In this document: positions 6,928 to 15,269 of the stretch, in pieces
Position numbering within the stretch: the first letter of the stretch is position 1
Layout of the letters: every line of letters starts with the position of its first letter
DNA from: Bordetella genomosp. 1
GTDB taxonomy: Bacteria > Pseudomonadota > Gammaproteobacteria > Burkholderiales > Burkholderiaceae_B
NCBI RefSeq assembly: GCF_002261335.1
Contig: NZ_NEVL01000001.1
Span: 248,001 to 312,000 of the forward strand
Length of the DNA stretch: 64,000 nt
Reading direction: 5' to 3'
Notes under the pieces: generated by a model
The model's database searches: none
What the model saw: the letters and a program-made list of their open reading frames with translations, nothing else
What the model was told of the DNA's origin: nothing
Program-made: the position numbers and the translations under genes

Positions 6928-9372
6928 ATGAAGAGAGCGTTTCTGAACCGGTCCGGCTGGCATAAGATCAGTGGGTTTGCCCTGATTGCCGCCATTCTTC
7001 TGGGCGCCGGCGCCCAGGCCTGGGCCCAAGCCGCGCCGGCAGGTAAAAAGGAGGCGAACACCCCGGAAGACATGTTCGACCGGACGGTCTTGCCGATATC
7101 CCCGTACCAGAAGGTGGGCAAGCTCGCCCCGACGATCAAGGGCTCCGACCCGATCAAATGGCCGGTAGAGGTGTCGGCGCCCGAAGGGGCACCCAACATC
7201 CTGCTGATCATGACCGATGACGTGGGTTTCGGTGCCACCGAGCTCTTCGGCGGCGCCATCCCCACGCCGACCTATGACCGGCTGGCAAAGAATGGCCTGA
7301 AGTACAACAACTTCTTCACGACCGCCGTCTGCTCGCCATCGCGCGCCGCCCTCATCACCGGCCGCAACCATCACGTCGCGTCGACCGGCATCATCATGGA
7401 GTTCTCCACACCGTATCCCGGTTATCACAGCCTGGTGTCCAAGAGCGTGGCGACCATCGGCGAGATCCTGACCAGCAACGGTTACGGCACCTCGTGGTTC
7501 GGCAAGAACCACAACGTGCCCGATTGGCAGACGACGCCGGCCGGCCCCTTTTATCTGTGGCCCACCGGACTCGGGTTCGAATACTTCTACGGGTTCCTCG
7601 GCGCCGACGCCCACCAGTTCCGCCCCGCGATCTACGAGGGCACCACGCCGCTCGACCCCTATCTCGGCAAGGAAGAGACCTACACCCTCAACGAGGACAT
7701 GGCGGACCGCGCGATCAAATGGATCCGCACGCAGAAGGCGGTGTCGCCCGACAAGCCTTTCCTCGCCTATTACACGCCGGGCACCAACCACGCGCCGCAT
7801 CACGCGCCCAAGGAATGGATCGACAAGTTCAAGGGCAAGTTCGACATGGGCTGGGACGAGCTGCGCAAGCAGACGTTCGAACGGCAGAAGAAGCTCGGCG
7901 TGATTCCGCAGAATGCGGTGCTGCCGCCCACGCCCGAGGAATACAAGCGCTGGGATTCGCTTTCTCCTGACATGAAGAAGGTCACCGCGCGGCAGATGGA
8001 GGCCTACGCCGCAGCGCTCGCGCACGCCGACTACGAGATCGGCCGCGTCATCGACACGATCGACAAGCTGGGCGAGCTCGACAACACGCTGGTGATCTAT
8101 ATCCAGGGCGACAACGGTTCGAGCGCGGAAGACCCGACGCCGGACGGCATCGGCATGACCAGCGAGATCGTGACGATCGTCAACAAGTTCAATGACACGC
8201 CCGAGTTCATGATCAAGAACATCGACGAGATCGGCGGCATGTGGATGCAGAATCACTTCGCCCGCGGCTGGGCGCATGCGATGAACACGCCCTATCAGTG
8301 GGACAAGAAGCTGGCCTCCCATCTGGGCGGATCCAAGACGTCGATGGTGGTGTCGTGGCCCGCGCGGATCAAGAAGACGGGCGAGATGCGCAGCCAGTTC
8401 GTCCACATCACCGACATCGTGCCGACCATACTCGAGGCCGCGCACCTGCCGACACCGAAGAAGGTGAACGGCGCCGAGCAGGTGCCCATGAATGGCACCA
8501 GCTTCCTCTACACCTTCGACGACGCGAAGGCGCCCGAGCGGCATACCACCCAGTATTTCGAGATCATCGCAAACCGCGCCATCTACCATGACGGCTGGAT
8601 GGCAAGCACGACGCCGGTGATTTCTCCGTGGAGCGCGCCGCTGAGCAAGAAGCCGGATTCCGTCGAAGACTACAACTGGGAGCTCTACAACCTCAAGGAG
8701 GATTTCACCCAGTCGAAAGACCTGGCGAAGCAACATCCGGAGAAGCTCGCGGAGCTCAAGAAGCTCTTCGACAGCGAAGCCAGAAAGAACCAGGTCTACC
8801 CGCTCGATGACCGCTATGTCGAACGCGTCTTGCCGGAGAACCGACCCCAGCACAATGTCGGGCGCAACAGCTACACCTACTTCGACGGCGTGACGCGCAT
8901 CACCGAAGGCATGGCGCCGAACATGAAGAACACCTCGTATTCGGTGACTGCGGAGGTCGTCGTTCCGGACGCGGGGGCGAACGGCATACTCATGACGCAG
9001 GGCGGCTACTTCGGCGGCAACGCCCTGCTGCTGATGGAAGGCAAGCCCACCTTCCTGTATGCGCGGTCGCACTATCCCGAGCACAAGTACAAGGTACAGG
9101 CGCCCGACAAGCTCGCGCCCGGCAAGCACACGGTGAAGGTCGATTTCGCCTACGACGGCGGCGGCGCCGGAAAGGGCGGCACGGCAACGATCTACGTCGA
9201 CGGCAAGCAGGTGGCGCAGGGCCGCATCGATCAGACGGTGCCCGTGCGCGTGAGCGCCGACGAGACGCTGGACATCGGCGAAGACACCGGCACGCCGATC
9301 GTGCGCGACTACCAGGTGCCCTTCCGCTTCAGCGGCGAGATCGAGAAGGTGGTGATCGACCTGAAGTCGTGA
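6928..9372 (+). CDS. Periplasmic arylsulfatase (type I, formylglycine-dependent)
   Basis: An 814-aa sulfatase with a Sec signal (residues about 13-34, ending AWAQA). The alkaline-phosphatase-superfamily core shows NILLIMTDDVGFG (metal ligands D97 and D98) and the sulfatase signature CSPSR, with C135 as the residue converted to formylglycine. TGRNHH and GDNG motifs follow, and a SLGG-type stretch is seen as SHLGGSKTSMVVSWPARIK. After about residue 620 there is a beta-rich C-terminal domain (GILMTQGGYFGGNALLLMEG, KHTVKVDFAYDGGG) common in large arylsulfatases. It should release sulfate from aryl sulfate esters outside the cytoplasm. It is last in its operon. No formylglycine-generating enzyme gene is in the window. 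Confidence 0.93.
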   Translation: MKRAFLNRSGWHKISGFALIAAILLGAGAQAWAQAAPAGKKEANTPEDMFDRTVLPISPYQKVGKLAPTIKGSDPIKWPVEVSAPEGAPNILLIMTDDVGFGATELFGGAIPTPTYDRLAKNGLKYNNFFTTAVCSPSRAALITGRNHHVASTGIIMEFSTPYPGYHSLVSKSVATIGEILTSNGYGTSWFGKNHNVPDWQTTPAGPFYLWPTGLGFEYFYGFLGADAHQFRPAIYEGTTPLDPYLGKEETYTLNEDMADRAIKWIRTQKAVSPDKPFLAYYTPGTNHAPHHAPKEWIDKFKGKFDMGWDELRKQTFERQKKLGVIPQNAVLPPTPEEYKRWDSLSPDMKKVTARQMEAYAAALAHADYEIGRVIDTIDKLGELDNTLVIYIQGDNGSSAEDPTPDGIGMTSEIVTIVNKFNDTPEFMIKNIDEIGGMWMQNHFARGWAHAMNTPYQWDKKLASHLGGSKTSMVVSWPARIKKTGEMRSQFVHITDIVPTILEAAHLPTPKKVNGAEQVPMNGTSFLYTFDDAKAPERHTTQYFEIIANRAIYHDGWMASTTPVISPWSAPLSKKPDSVEDYNWELYNLKEDFTQSKDLAKQHPEKLAELKKLFDSEARKNQVYPLDDRYVERVLPENRPQHNVGRNSYTYFDGVTRITEGMAPNMKNTSYSVTAEVVVPDAGANGILMTQGGYFGGNALLLMEGKPTFLYARSHYPEHKYKVQAPDKLAPGKHTVKVDFAYDGGGAGKGGTATIYVDGKQVAQGRIDQTVPVRVSADETLDIGEDTGTPIVRDYQVPFRFSGEIEKVVIDLKS

Positions 9373-9379
9373 GCGGCGT

Positions 9380-9405
9380 CGCGCAGGCAGCGCAAGGCCT
9401 GCGCG
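9380..9405 (+). terminator. Hairpin after the arylsulfatase gene
   Basis: Inverted repeat CGCGCAGGC / GCCTGCGCG with an 8-nt loop, 7 bases after the arylsulfatase stop. No T-run follows, so termination efficiency is uncertain. Confidence 0.45.
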
Positions 9406-9518
9406 CGCCGCGCTATCCGCGGACGCCGCCGCGACCACACGGCGGCCAGCGGCAAGAGGCAAACGGTTGGCGCGGATCCGAGACCGAATCGACGGCCGCG
9501 GGTCCGTGCCACCGCCGA

Positions 9519-9853
9519 CCGACAGGCGCGCGACCGCGGGCGCCCTGCGCGCGTGCTCGGCCCACGCCCGTGCCGCATCCGCCTGCGCCTCGAGCGGTCG
9601 GTCGGGCCGGCCATCACTGCCCTTTGCCAGGCAGGCTCGGCATGAGCCTTGCCGGGATCTCGGCAAGGCGCAGGGACGGCGCCATCCGCGTCGAGGGCAT
9701 CGCCGTTGCCAACGGCGCTATCGGGGTGAGCTGCGGCATGGAGACGGGCAGGGGCGACGAGTGGCGGGCGCGTGTCACGGATCGATTCCTGATTGGCGCG
9801 GAGTCTGGCGGTATACGCGCATATTACCGTCAGCCGGCGGCCCGGCTGACGCC
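9519..9853 (-). pseudogene. Direct repeat copy B: broken start of the 428-aa gene with its promoter segment
   Basis: This stretch repeats 2068-2469 in the same orientation. Reading minus, the start codon is at 9614 (MAGPTDR, matching MGSPTDA of the intact gene). A deletion of about 60 bases then removes the Gln/Arg-rich stretch and shifts frame. The LEAQADAARAW-HARRAP-VAR block is present in another frame, and homology stops near 9519, so only a dead gene start remains. The upstream element GGTATACGCGCATATTACC is intact at 9810-9828. Confidence 0.85.
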
Positions 9854-9900
9854 GTGCCCGCGGGTCAGCCACAGGGATGTGCCTTGCGCAGCCGCCAAGC

Positions 9901-10215
9901 CTACGGCGCAGAAAGCATGCCCATCATGGCGACCACGCAGGCACACAAACTCAATGCCGCGAGCCAGGCGTGCATGCGCCCTTTGGCCCCGCATCGAGCC
10001 GGGCCTTGGGCCGACACGACCCTCCGCCTGCACCAGACGCCCCAACAGAACGCGGACCCGCACAGCAATAGCGCGGCGGCGACCAGAAGCGCTGACCGCG
10101 GCTGTGTCCACCCGACGCGGACCAGCAACAGCGCGTTTGCGAAGAGGGCAAGCATCGTCCGCCGCCAGGCAAGAAGGGTGCGCTCGGGTTGAAGCCCGGG
10201 ATCGCGGCTAGTCAA
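9901..10215 (-). CDS. DUF202 family membrane protein
   Basis: A 104-aa protein beginning TSRDPGLQPERTLLAWRRTMLALFANALLLVRVG. The LQPERTLLAWRRT motif and three hydrophobic segments (about residues 20-37, 42-60 and 80-102) are diagnostic of DUF202 (YidH-like) inner-membrane proteins of unknown role. Its start overlaps the end of the next DUF202 gene by 8 bases, indicating translational coupling and possibly a heteromeric complex. Confidence 0.85.
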   Translation of the reverse strand: MTSRDPGLQPERTLLAWRRTMLALFANALLLVRVGWTQPRSALLVAAALLLCGSAFCWGVWCRRRVVSAQGPARCGAKGRMHAWLAALSLCACVVAMMGMLSAP

Positions 10216-10555
10216 GGATTCGCAGCCCGACGAAGACCGACAGCGCCGCGAGAATGATGCAGAGGATCGCCAGCGGGGGATTGTGCGGCAGGGCGCGCTT
10301 GTTCCGCATCGCGATCTCGTTGGCTCGCCACCTGAGGTAAGCGATCACGGTGCAGAATGCGGCCAGACTCACGAGCCCGATGGCGCCCACAGCGCTGCGC
10401 GGCGCCGGATGGATACGCGTCAGGTGGTCGAGAACAATGCCCGAGGCCAGCAATGCCAGCGCAGTGCGTATCCAGGCAAGATAAGTGCGCTCGTTGGCCA
10501 GTGTGAAGCGGTAGTCGGGATCTTCTCCCTCACACTGCCACTGCGGTTTTTTCAT
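10208..10555 (-). CDS. DUF202 family membrane protein
   Basis: A 115-aa paralogue of the downstream neighbour. It starts at ATG 10555 (MKKPQWQCEGEDPDYRF) and carries LANERTYLAWIRTALALLASGIVLDHL, the second form of the DUF202 motif. Three membrane segments follow, the last being PLAILCIILAALSVFVGLRIL. The open frame extends upstream, but that part overlaps the end of the metallo-hydrolase region and lacks similarity. Pairs of DUF202 proteins encoded together are common; the function is not known. Confidence 0.87.
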   Translation of the reverse strand: MKKPQWQCEGEDPDYRFTLANERTYLAWIRTALALLASGIVLDHLTRIHPAPRSAVGAIGLVSLAAFCTVIAYLRWRANEIAMRNKRALPHNPPLAILCIILAALSVFVGLRILD

Positions 10556-10628
10556 TGCGGCTCCGGGATGCGTCGACGGATCCGTCGCGCGCCGTGGACG
10601 CGCCTCGAACCGGATCCGCCGGTTGCGG

Positions 10629-11513
10629 TTAATCGAGCTTGGCGACGGTCGGGCCTGCGAGGGGAATCTCCATGCAATCTTCGCCAAAGAAGATATTTCC
10701 CTTGTAGATCTCGGCCACTTCCTTGATGACGCGCTCTCGAATCCCGGGCCGGTCGAACTGCTCCGTGACATGCGAGATCACGAGGCTCTTGGCATTGGCC
10801 TCTGCCGCCGCCTGCGCCAACTCGCGATGACCCATGGTGAACGCGGCAAACGCCTTGCTCGGCGCAGTGCCCGAGTAGTAGTGGCACATGTGCACGAGGA
10901 CATCGCAGTCTTTGGCAAGGGTCGTCAGGGCGCGACACGGGCCCGTGTCGCCGGAATAGACGAAAGATTGTCCGTCCGCATCGACACGGAATCCGTACGA
11001 GACCAGGTGAGGCGCAAAGTGATGCACGGGCGCCACCGTCACTTTCCAGTTCTCCGTCTCGATGACCGCGTCCTCGGCGATCTCATGCAGCACGGGGGCC
11101 GGCCTGGCACGCTGCCCTGCGCCGCCGCGGGCCTGGTAAACGTCGATGCTCGCCTGATTCTGCGTGCGCGATATCAGGTCCGGCCCGAAGACCCCATCGT
11201 CGTCGATGAGGCGCGCCGTGATCGCCTTCAGCGGTGGTGGACCGTAGACCTCCAGTTCCCTGATCTTGCCGGCGCCCTGGTCCCATCGGGTCAACAGAAG
11301 CCTGGGATAGTCACCCATGTGGTCGTAGTGATGGTGGCTGATGAACAGGTGCGAAACCTTCGTGGCCGGAATGCCCAACTCCAACAGGCGATGATGCGCA
11401 CCGAACCCGTGGTCGAAAACCAGATATTCATCGTTGATGCGAGCGACGTAGCCCGAACACATGCGATGGAGGGAGGGCGTAGGTGTGCCCGTTCCCAGAA
11501 GCCAGAGCTGCAT
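10629..11513 (-). CDS. MBL-fold metallo-hydrolase (RNase Z/arylsulfatase-like)
   Basis: A 294-aa metallo-beta-lactamase fold protein without a signal peptide. It opens with MQLWLLGTGTPTPSLHRMCSG, as in RNase Z-like enzymes. It has the zinc motif SHHHYDHMGDYP at about residues 59-70, a second His in VHHFAPHLVSYGF, the Asp ligand in YSGDTGPCRAL, and a late His in VISHVTEQFD. The likely chemistry is hydrolysis of an ester, sulfate ester or lactone; the substrate cannot be read. Its stop lies 73 bases before the DUF202 gene, and its start is 15 bases after the stop of the Bug-protein gene, so the two are probably cotranscribed. Bug proteins usually deliver carboxylates, so a carboxylate-containing substrate is a reasonable guess. 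Confidence 0.85.
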   Translation of the reverse strand: MQLWLLGTGTPTPSLHRMCSGYVARINDEYLVFDHGFGAHHRLLELGIPATKVSHLFISHHHYDHMGDYPRLLLTRWDQGAGKIRELEVYGPPPLKAITARLIDDDGVFGPDLISRTQNQASIDVYQARGGAGQRARPAPVLHEIAEDAVIETENWKVTVAPVHHFAPHLVSYGFRVDADGQSFVYSGDTGPCRALTTLAKDCDVLVHMCHYYSGTAPSKAFAAFTMGHRELAQAAAEANAKSLVISHVTEQFDRPGIRERVIKEVAEIYKGNIFFGEDCMEIPLAGPTVAKLD

Positions 11514-11528
11514 GATTACTCCTGTGAA

Positions 11529-12518
11529 TCAATCATTACCCGTGATGCCCAGCGTCTCGATCAACGCGGCATATTTCTTTTTCTCTTGCTGCACGAATGC
11601 GGAGAATTCGGCCGAACTCATGGCGGTCGTTTCGACGCCCTGCGCCGCGAGGGTTTGCTTCACGTCGGCGGACTGCAACGCCGCCTCGATCTCCCGGTGC
11701 AGGCGCTCGAGCACGTCGCTCGGCACGCCCGCAGGCGCAAACACGCCAAACCAGCCTGCCAGATCGAGCTTGGGATACCGGGCCGCCAATGCAGGAGCCG
11801 AGGGCAGCGCAGGGCTGCTCTGTTTGGCGGCGACGCCGAGTGCGATCAACCGTCCGTCCCGCACGAGCGGCATGGCGGGTGGCATGCCCGAGAAATACAC
11901 GTTGGTCACGCCGGCGGCGGTATCGGCGACGGCCTGGCTGCCCCCCTTATAGGGAATGTGCAGCATCTCGATGCCGGCTTCGCGCGCCAGGAGGGCGCCG
12001 GCAATATGCGCGGGGCTGCCGGGTCCCGCCGAGGCAAAGCTCAGGAGACCGGGATTGGCTTTTGCCGTTGCGACAAAGGCGTCCAGGGTTTTCGCCCCGG
12101 TGTTCTGGCTTGCGACCAACAGCAGCGGCGTGGAGCCGGCGAGGGCGATAGGCGTGAAGTCTTTGTCGATGGAATAGCCAATGCCCTTTTGCACGATCGG
12201 GTTGATGACCATCTCGGAGGTGTATGCGAGAAGCAGGGTGTAGCCGTCTGCCGGAGACCGGGCCACGTTGACCGTCCCGATCGAACCGGCCGCGCCGGGC
12301 TTGTTCTCGACGACGATCGGTCCACCCAGGCTGTCACCCAGTTTCCTCGCCAGCACGCGCGCAATCACATCGCCGGTGCCGCCGGGACCATACGGGACGA
12401 CCAGGCGGATGGGCCGCTCTGGATAGGCCGCTGTCGCTGCGGATGACATCGCATTCGAGGCCAGGAACGCCAGCAGAACGAGCGTTCCGCGGCTGCGAAG
12501 GTACCTGCTGAGTTTCAT
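11529..12518 (-). CDS. Bug/TctC-family periplasmic solute-binding protein
   Basis: A 329-aa binding protein starting at ATG 12518 with a Sec signal (LVLLAFLASNAMSSAATAAYP). Family signatures are AYPERPIRLVVPYGPGGTGDVIAR, VVENKPGAAGSIG, GYTLLLAYTS, HIPYKGGSQAVADTAAG and APAGVPSDVLERLH. Bug proteins bind small carboxylates in the periplasm, and many work without a dedicated transporter. No tctA/tctB gene is adjacent; the window's tctBA is about 7 kb away. The gene is divergent from a LysR regulator and followed by the metallo-hydrolase, forming a small regulated catabolic unit. Confidence 0.92.
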   Translation of the reverse strand: MKLSRYLRSRGTLVLLAFLASNAMSSAATAAYPERPIRLVVPYGPGGTGDVIARVLARKLGDSLGGPIVVENKPGAAGSIGTVNVARSPADGYTLLLAYTSEMVINPIVQKGIGYSIDKDFTPIALAGSTPLLLVASQNTGAKTLDAFVATAKANPGLLSFASAGPGSPAHIAGALLAREAGIEMLHIPYKGGSQAVADTAAGVTNVYFSGMPPAMPLVRDGRLIALGVAAKQSSPALPSAPALAARYPKLDLAGWFGVFAPAGVPSDVLERLHREIEAALQSADVKQTLAAQGVETTAMSSAEFSAFVQQEKKKYAALIETLGITGND

Positions 12519-12538
12519 GGATTTCCCCACTTCAAAAT

Positions 12539-12600
12539 GCCGATCGGCACGGGATAATTTTGGATGCATCCACCCGACTGGGGGGATAACATTTTGGTTA
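12539..12600. promoter_or_regulatory. Bug/LysR divergent control region
   Basis: The 89-base gap between the divergent starts contains the palindromes GCCGATCGGC (12539-12548) and GGATGCATCC (12562-12571), and two direct copies of a GGGATAA-(CA)-TTTTGG element (12551-12563 and 12583-12598). These are plausible LysR binding sites, but I could not single out a T-N11-A box with confidence. Confidence 0.4.
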
Positions 12601-12607
12601 TGCTGCA

Positions 12608-13567
12608 GTGGTAAAAACCCCTATGAGCGTGAGTCAGCCCGCCGAAGGCGCGCCCGGCCTCTACAAATTGCGCCTGCGCGATCTGCAGCTGCTGCAGCAG
12701 ATCGCCGAGCTGCGTTCGCTGACCGCCATCGCCGATATCAGAGGCATCACCCAGCCCGCGTTGAGCCGGGCGCTCAAGGACATCGAGACGGCGCTCGGGG
12801 CTCAGGTTTTCGAACGCGCGAAAAGCGCCATGCTGGTTCCGACACCGATCGGACGGCAGGTACTCGCCCGCGCCGCGCTGTTATTGGCCGACGCCGATGC
12901 GCTGCAAAGCGAACTGCATTCCTTCGAGAATGGAAGGGGAGCCCATCTGCGGCTGGGCACGATTCCGTACGTCACCACCAACCTGCTCGAAGGCGTCCTG
13001 GCCACGTTGACCCAGGAACCTTGGCAGATGTCGGTCAGCGTCACCGAGGGGACGACGGATCAATTGATCGCATTGCTGCGCCGGCAAGCGCTGGACGTGG
13101 TCATCGGCCGCCTGTCCGCGGATGTCTCGAACGATCTGTTTCGAGAGCGCCTGTTCACCCAGCAAGCCGGCATCGTTTCCAGTATCAGGCTGGGGGCCGC
13201 CCCGCTCACCTTATCGCGCCTGCTGGACCATGAATGGATACTGCCGCCTTTGCGTAGCCCGACGCGGCAGGCGTTTACCGAACTCTTCGTGGCGCATGAT
13301 CTGGCAACGCCGGTCGCTCGGGTGGAGACCACGTCGCTGAACGTCATTCAGGCGGCCCTCCGGAACGACGATCGTCGTCTGGCCCTGCTGCCCGCCGACA
13401 TCGGGCGGGAGCTTCAGCAACAGGGTTTGCTGGCATACCGGGATTTCCCCATCCCTTTTCCCATGCCCGCCGTCGGCATGATCTCGCTTCCCATCACCCG
13501 GTCGCTGCCATCCGTCCGCGCGTTTCGCGACGCCCTCTATCGGGTGTTGCCCCGCGTGCCCATGTGA
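12608..13567 (+). CDS. LysR-family transcriptional regulator
   Basis: A 319-aa LysR-type regulator. The N-terminal winged helix is clear: LRDLQLLQQIAELRSLTAIADIRGITQPALSRALKDIE, with VFERAKSAMLVPTPIGRQVL as the wing. The effector domain has TIPYVTTNLLEGVL and DVVIGRLSAD. The start may be GTG 12608 or ATG 12623, five codons later. It is divergent from the Bug-protein gene and so probably controls it and the metallo-hydrolase in response to their substrate. Confidence 0.92.
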   Translation: MVKTPMSVSQPAEGAPGLYKLRLRDLQLLQQIAELRSLTAIADIRGITQPALSRALKDIETALGAQVFERAKSAMLVPTPIGRQVLARAALLLADADALQSELHSFENGRGAHLRLGTIPYVTTNLLEGVLATLTQEPWQMSVSVTEGTTDQLIALLRRQALDVVIGRLSADVSNDLFRERLFTQQAGIVSSIRLGAAPLTLSRLLDHEWILPPLRSPTRQAFTELFVAHDLATPVARVETTSLNVIQAALRNDDRRLALLPADIGRELQQQGLLAYRDFPIPFPMPAVGMISLPITRSLPSVRAFRDALYRVLPRVPM

Positions 13568-13585
13568 CCACGGATCGACCCCGGA

Positions 13586-15076
13586 CTACCGGCGCCGCGT
13601 CAGGGTCCGGAGCACATTCGCCAGCTTCCGGATGGCCAGTTCCATTTCGCGCGGCGAGTAGGCCGCGAATCCCAGCAGAAAGCCCGGGCGATCGCACGCC
13701 GATGCGTGCAGCGGGGTCAATCCCAGCAGGTCCACGCCGGCCGCGCGCGCGGCTTCGACCGCCTCCTCCTCCCGGATCCCGCACGTCAGCACGCACTGCA
13801 ATTGCAATCCGCCGATCGGGACCGTGGGTTCGACGAAGTCGGCGAGATGCTTGCGCACCAGGCGGACCAGGGTGTCGCGTCGCTCGACGTATACGCCGCG
13901 CATGGCGCGCACGTGCGCGCCGAAGTGTCCGCCTTCCATGAAGCGCGCCAGCGTCAATTGCGGCAGGGTGGCGCTGTGCCCGTCGAGCAGCGTGCGGGCC
14001 ACCGTCATGGGCTCGACGAGCTGCGGCGGCAGCACCATGTATGCGATGCGCAGGCCCGGGAACAGGGATTTGGTGAACGTGCCGATGTAGATGCTGCGGT
14101 CATGGCTATCCAGCCCCTGCACGCACGCGGTGGGTTTGCCGGCGTAGTGGAATTCGCTGTCGTAGTCGTCTTCCAGGATCCAGGCGCGTTGCTGGTTCGC
14201 CCACTCGACAGCCGCCAGGCGGCGCTCCAGGGACAGCGTGCTTCCGGTGGGGAACTGATGCGACGGCGTCAGGAACACCGCTTTCGCGTCCTTGCCCGAG
14301 GTTTGGAGATGCTCGACGCGCATGCCCTGGCCGTCCAGCGGTATCGGCGCGCAGCGCAGCCCCGCGGCCTGGAAGGCCTTGCGCGCCCCGTAATACCCGG
14401 GATCCTCGATGCAGATCACGTCGCCGGCGTCCATCAGCACGGTCGCGCACAGCGTCAGCGCCTGCTGCGAGCTGGTCAGCACCAGCACGCGTTCCGCGGT
14501 GGCCCGCGCGCCGCGTTCGAGGCTGACGTAATCCGCGATCGCGCGCCGCAGTCTCTCCGTGCCCTGGGGCGGGCTGTGGGCCAGCGCCTGGCTGTCGTAT
14601 TCCTTCAGGACCTGGCGCTCGAGTCGCTCCCAGGTCTGGAGGGGGAAGCTGCGGGTTTCGGGCACGCCCGGCGCGAACGGACGCGGCAGCGAGAACTCGC
14701 GCACGCCGCCGCCCTCCAGGATCGCCGCGCCGCGCCGGCTCAGGCTGACGGCGTCGCGGCGGGCGGGTTGCTTGCGTGCGGTGTGCCGCTTCGCCGGGAG
14801 CCGCGCCTGCTCCGAAACGAAACTGCCGCTGCCCACGCGGCGCTCGATGTAGCCCTCCAACTGCAATTGCCGGTAGGCGGATTCGATCGTGTCGCGCGAC
14901 ACACCCAGCGATACGGCCAGCGCACGCGACGCGGGCAGCGGTTTGCCGACGCCGATCGTGCCGTCGAGGATCAGCTCACGCAGGCCGCGCTGGATGCGCA
15001 GATGCAGGGGGTTGGCGCCGCGGGACGGGTCCTCGATCCAGGCCTTCACGGTTTCGAGCTGCGCGTGCTTGAACAT
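13586..15076 (-). CDS. MocR-family (GntR/aminotransferase fusion) regulator
   Basis: A 496-aa MocR/PdxR-type regulator. Residues about 15-85 form a GntR winged helix (LHLRIQRGLRELILDGTIG, SRALAVSLGVSRDTIESAYRQLQLEGYI). From about residue 125 it is a fold-type I aminotransferase domain: EDPGYYGAR, TPSHQFPTG, LEDDYDSEF (D303/D304) and the pyridoxal-phosphate lysine K336 in TFTKSLFPGLR. Such proteins sense PLP or an amino compound. It is divergent from the BenE gene 193 bases away; an inverted repeat lies between them. Its 3' end is 18 bases from the convergent LysR stop. Confidence 0.92.
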   Translation of the reverse strand: MFKHAQLETVKAWIEDPSRGANPLHLRIQRGLRELILDGTIGVGKPLPASRALAVSLGVSRDTIESAYRQLQLEGYIERRVGSGSFVSEQARLPAKRHTARKQPARRDAVSLSRRGAAILEGGGVREFSLPRPFAPGVPETRSFPLQTWERLERQVLKEYDSQALAHSPPQGTERLRRAIADYVSLERGARATAERVLVLTSSQQALTLCATVLMDAGDVICIEDPGYYGARKAFQAAGLRCAPIPLDGQGMRVEHLQTSGKDAKAVFLTPSHQFPTGSTLSLERRLAAVEWANQQRAWILEDDYDSEFHYAGKPTACVQGLDSHDRSIYIGTFTKSLFPGLRIAYMVLPPQLVEPMTVARTLLDGHSATLPQLTLARFMEGGHFGAHVRAMRGVYVERRDTLVRLVRKHLADFVEPTVPIGGLQLQCVLTCGIREEEAVEAARAAGVDLLGLTPLHASACDRPGFLLGFAAYSPREMELAIRKLANVLRTLTRRR

Positions 15077-15172
15077 ACGGTTCCGACCGGTGAGTGGTGT
15101 CGCGACCGCCCGGGCGATGAGGTGGCGGACACGCCGAGCGCGACAGGCGAAGCAGAAAAAATGGTATGCCTC

Positions 15173-15223
15173 ACTTTAAATAAATGGAGGGACAATTCCG
15201 GCCATTCTAGCTTTAAAAAGTGG
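15173..15223. promoter_or_regulatory. Dyad in the mocR-benE divergent region
   Basis: An AT-richer stretch contains nested inverted arms: CACTTT (15173-15178) with AAAGTG (15218-15223), and AATGG (15184-15188) with CCATT (15203-15207). The placement between a MocR gene and its divergent transporter gene suggests a regulator site or promoter. Spacing of the arms is not symmetrical, so this is tentative. Confidence 0.4.
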
Positions 15224-15269
15224 CCTGTTCCGACCGCGTTGCGCCCATTCCAGGAGTTTCAGGCAGGCC

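Noticed and set aside
5128-9666. Open frame of 1512 codons on the minus strand opposite the DUF1254 and arylsulfatase genes
   Set aside because: Composition is His/Arg/Val-rich with no domain, and it mirrors the codon pattern of the plus-strand genes, which have clear families. It is a high-GC antisense shadow.
10623-12446. Open frame of 607 codons opposite the metallo-hydrolase and Bug genes
   Set aside because: The minus strand carries two unmistakable families here; the plus frame is a shadow.
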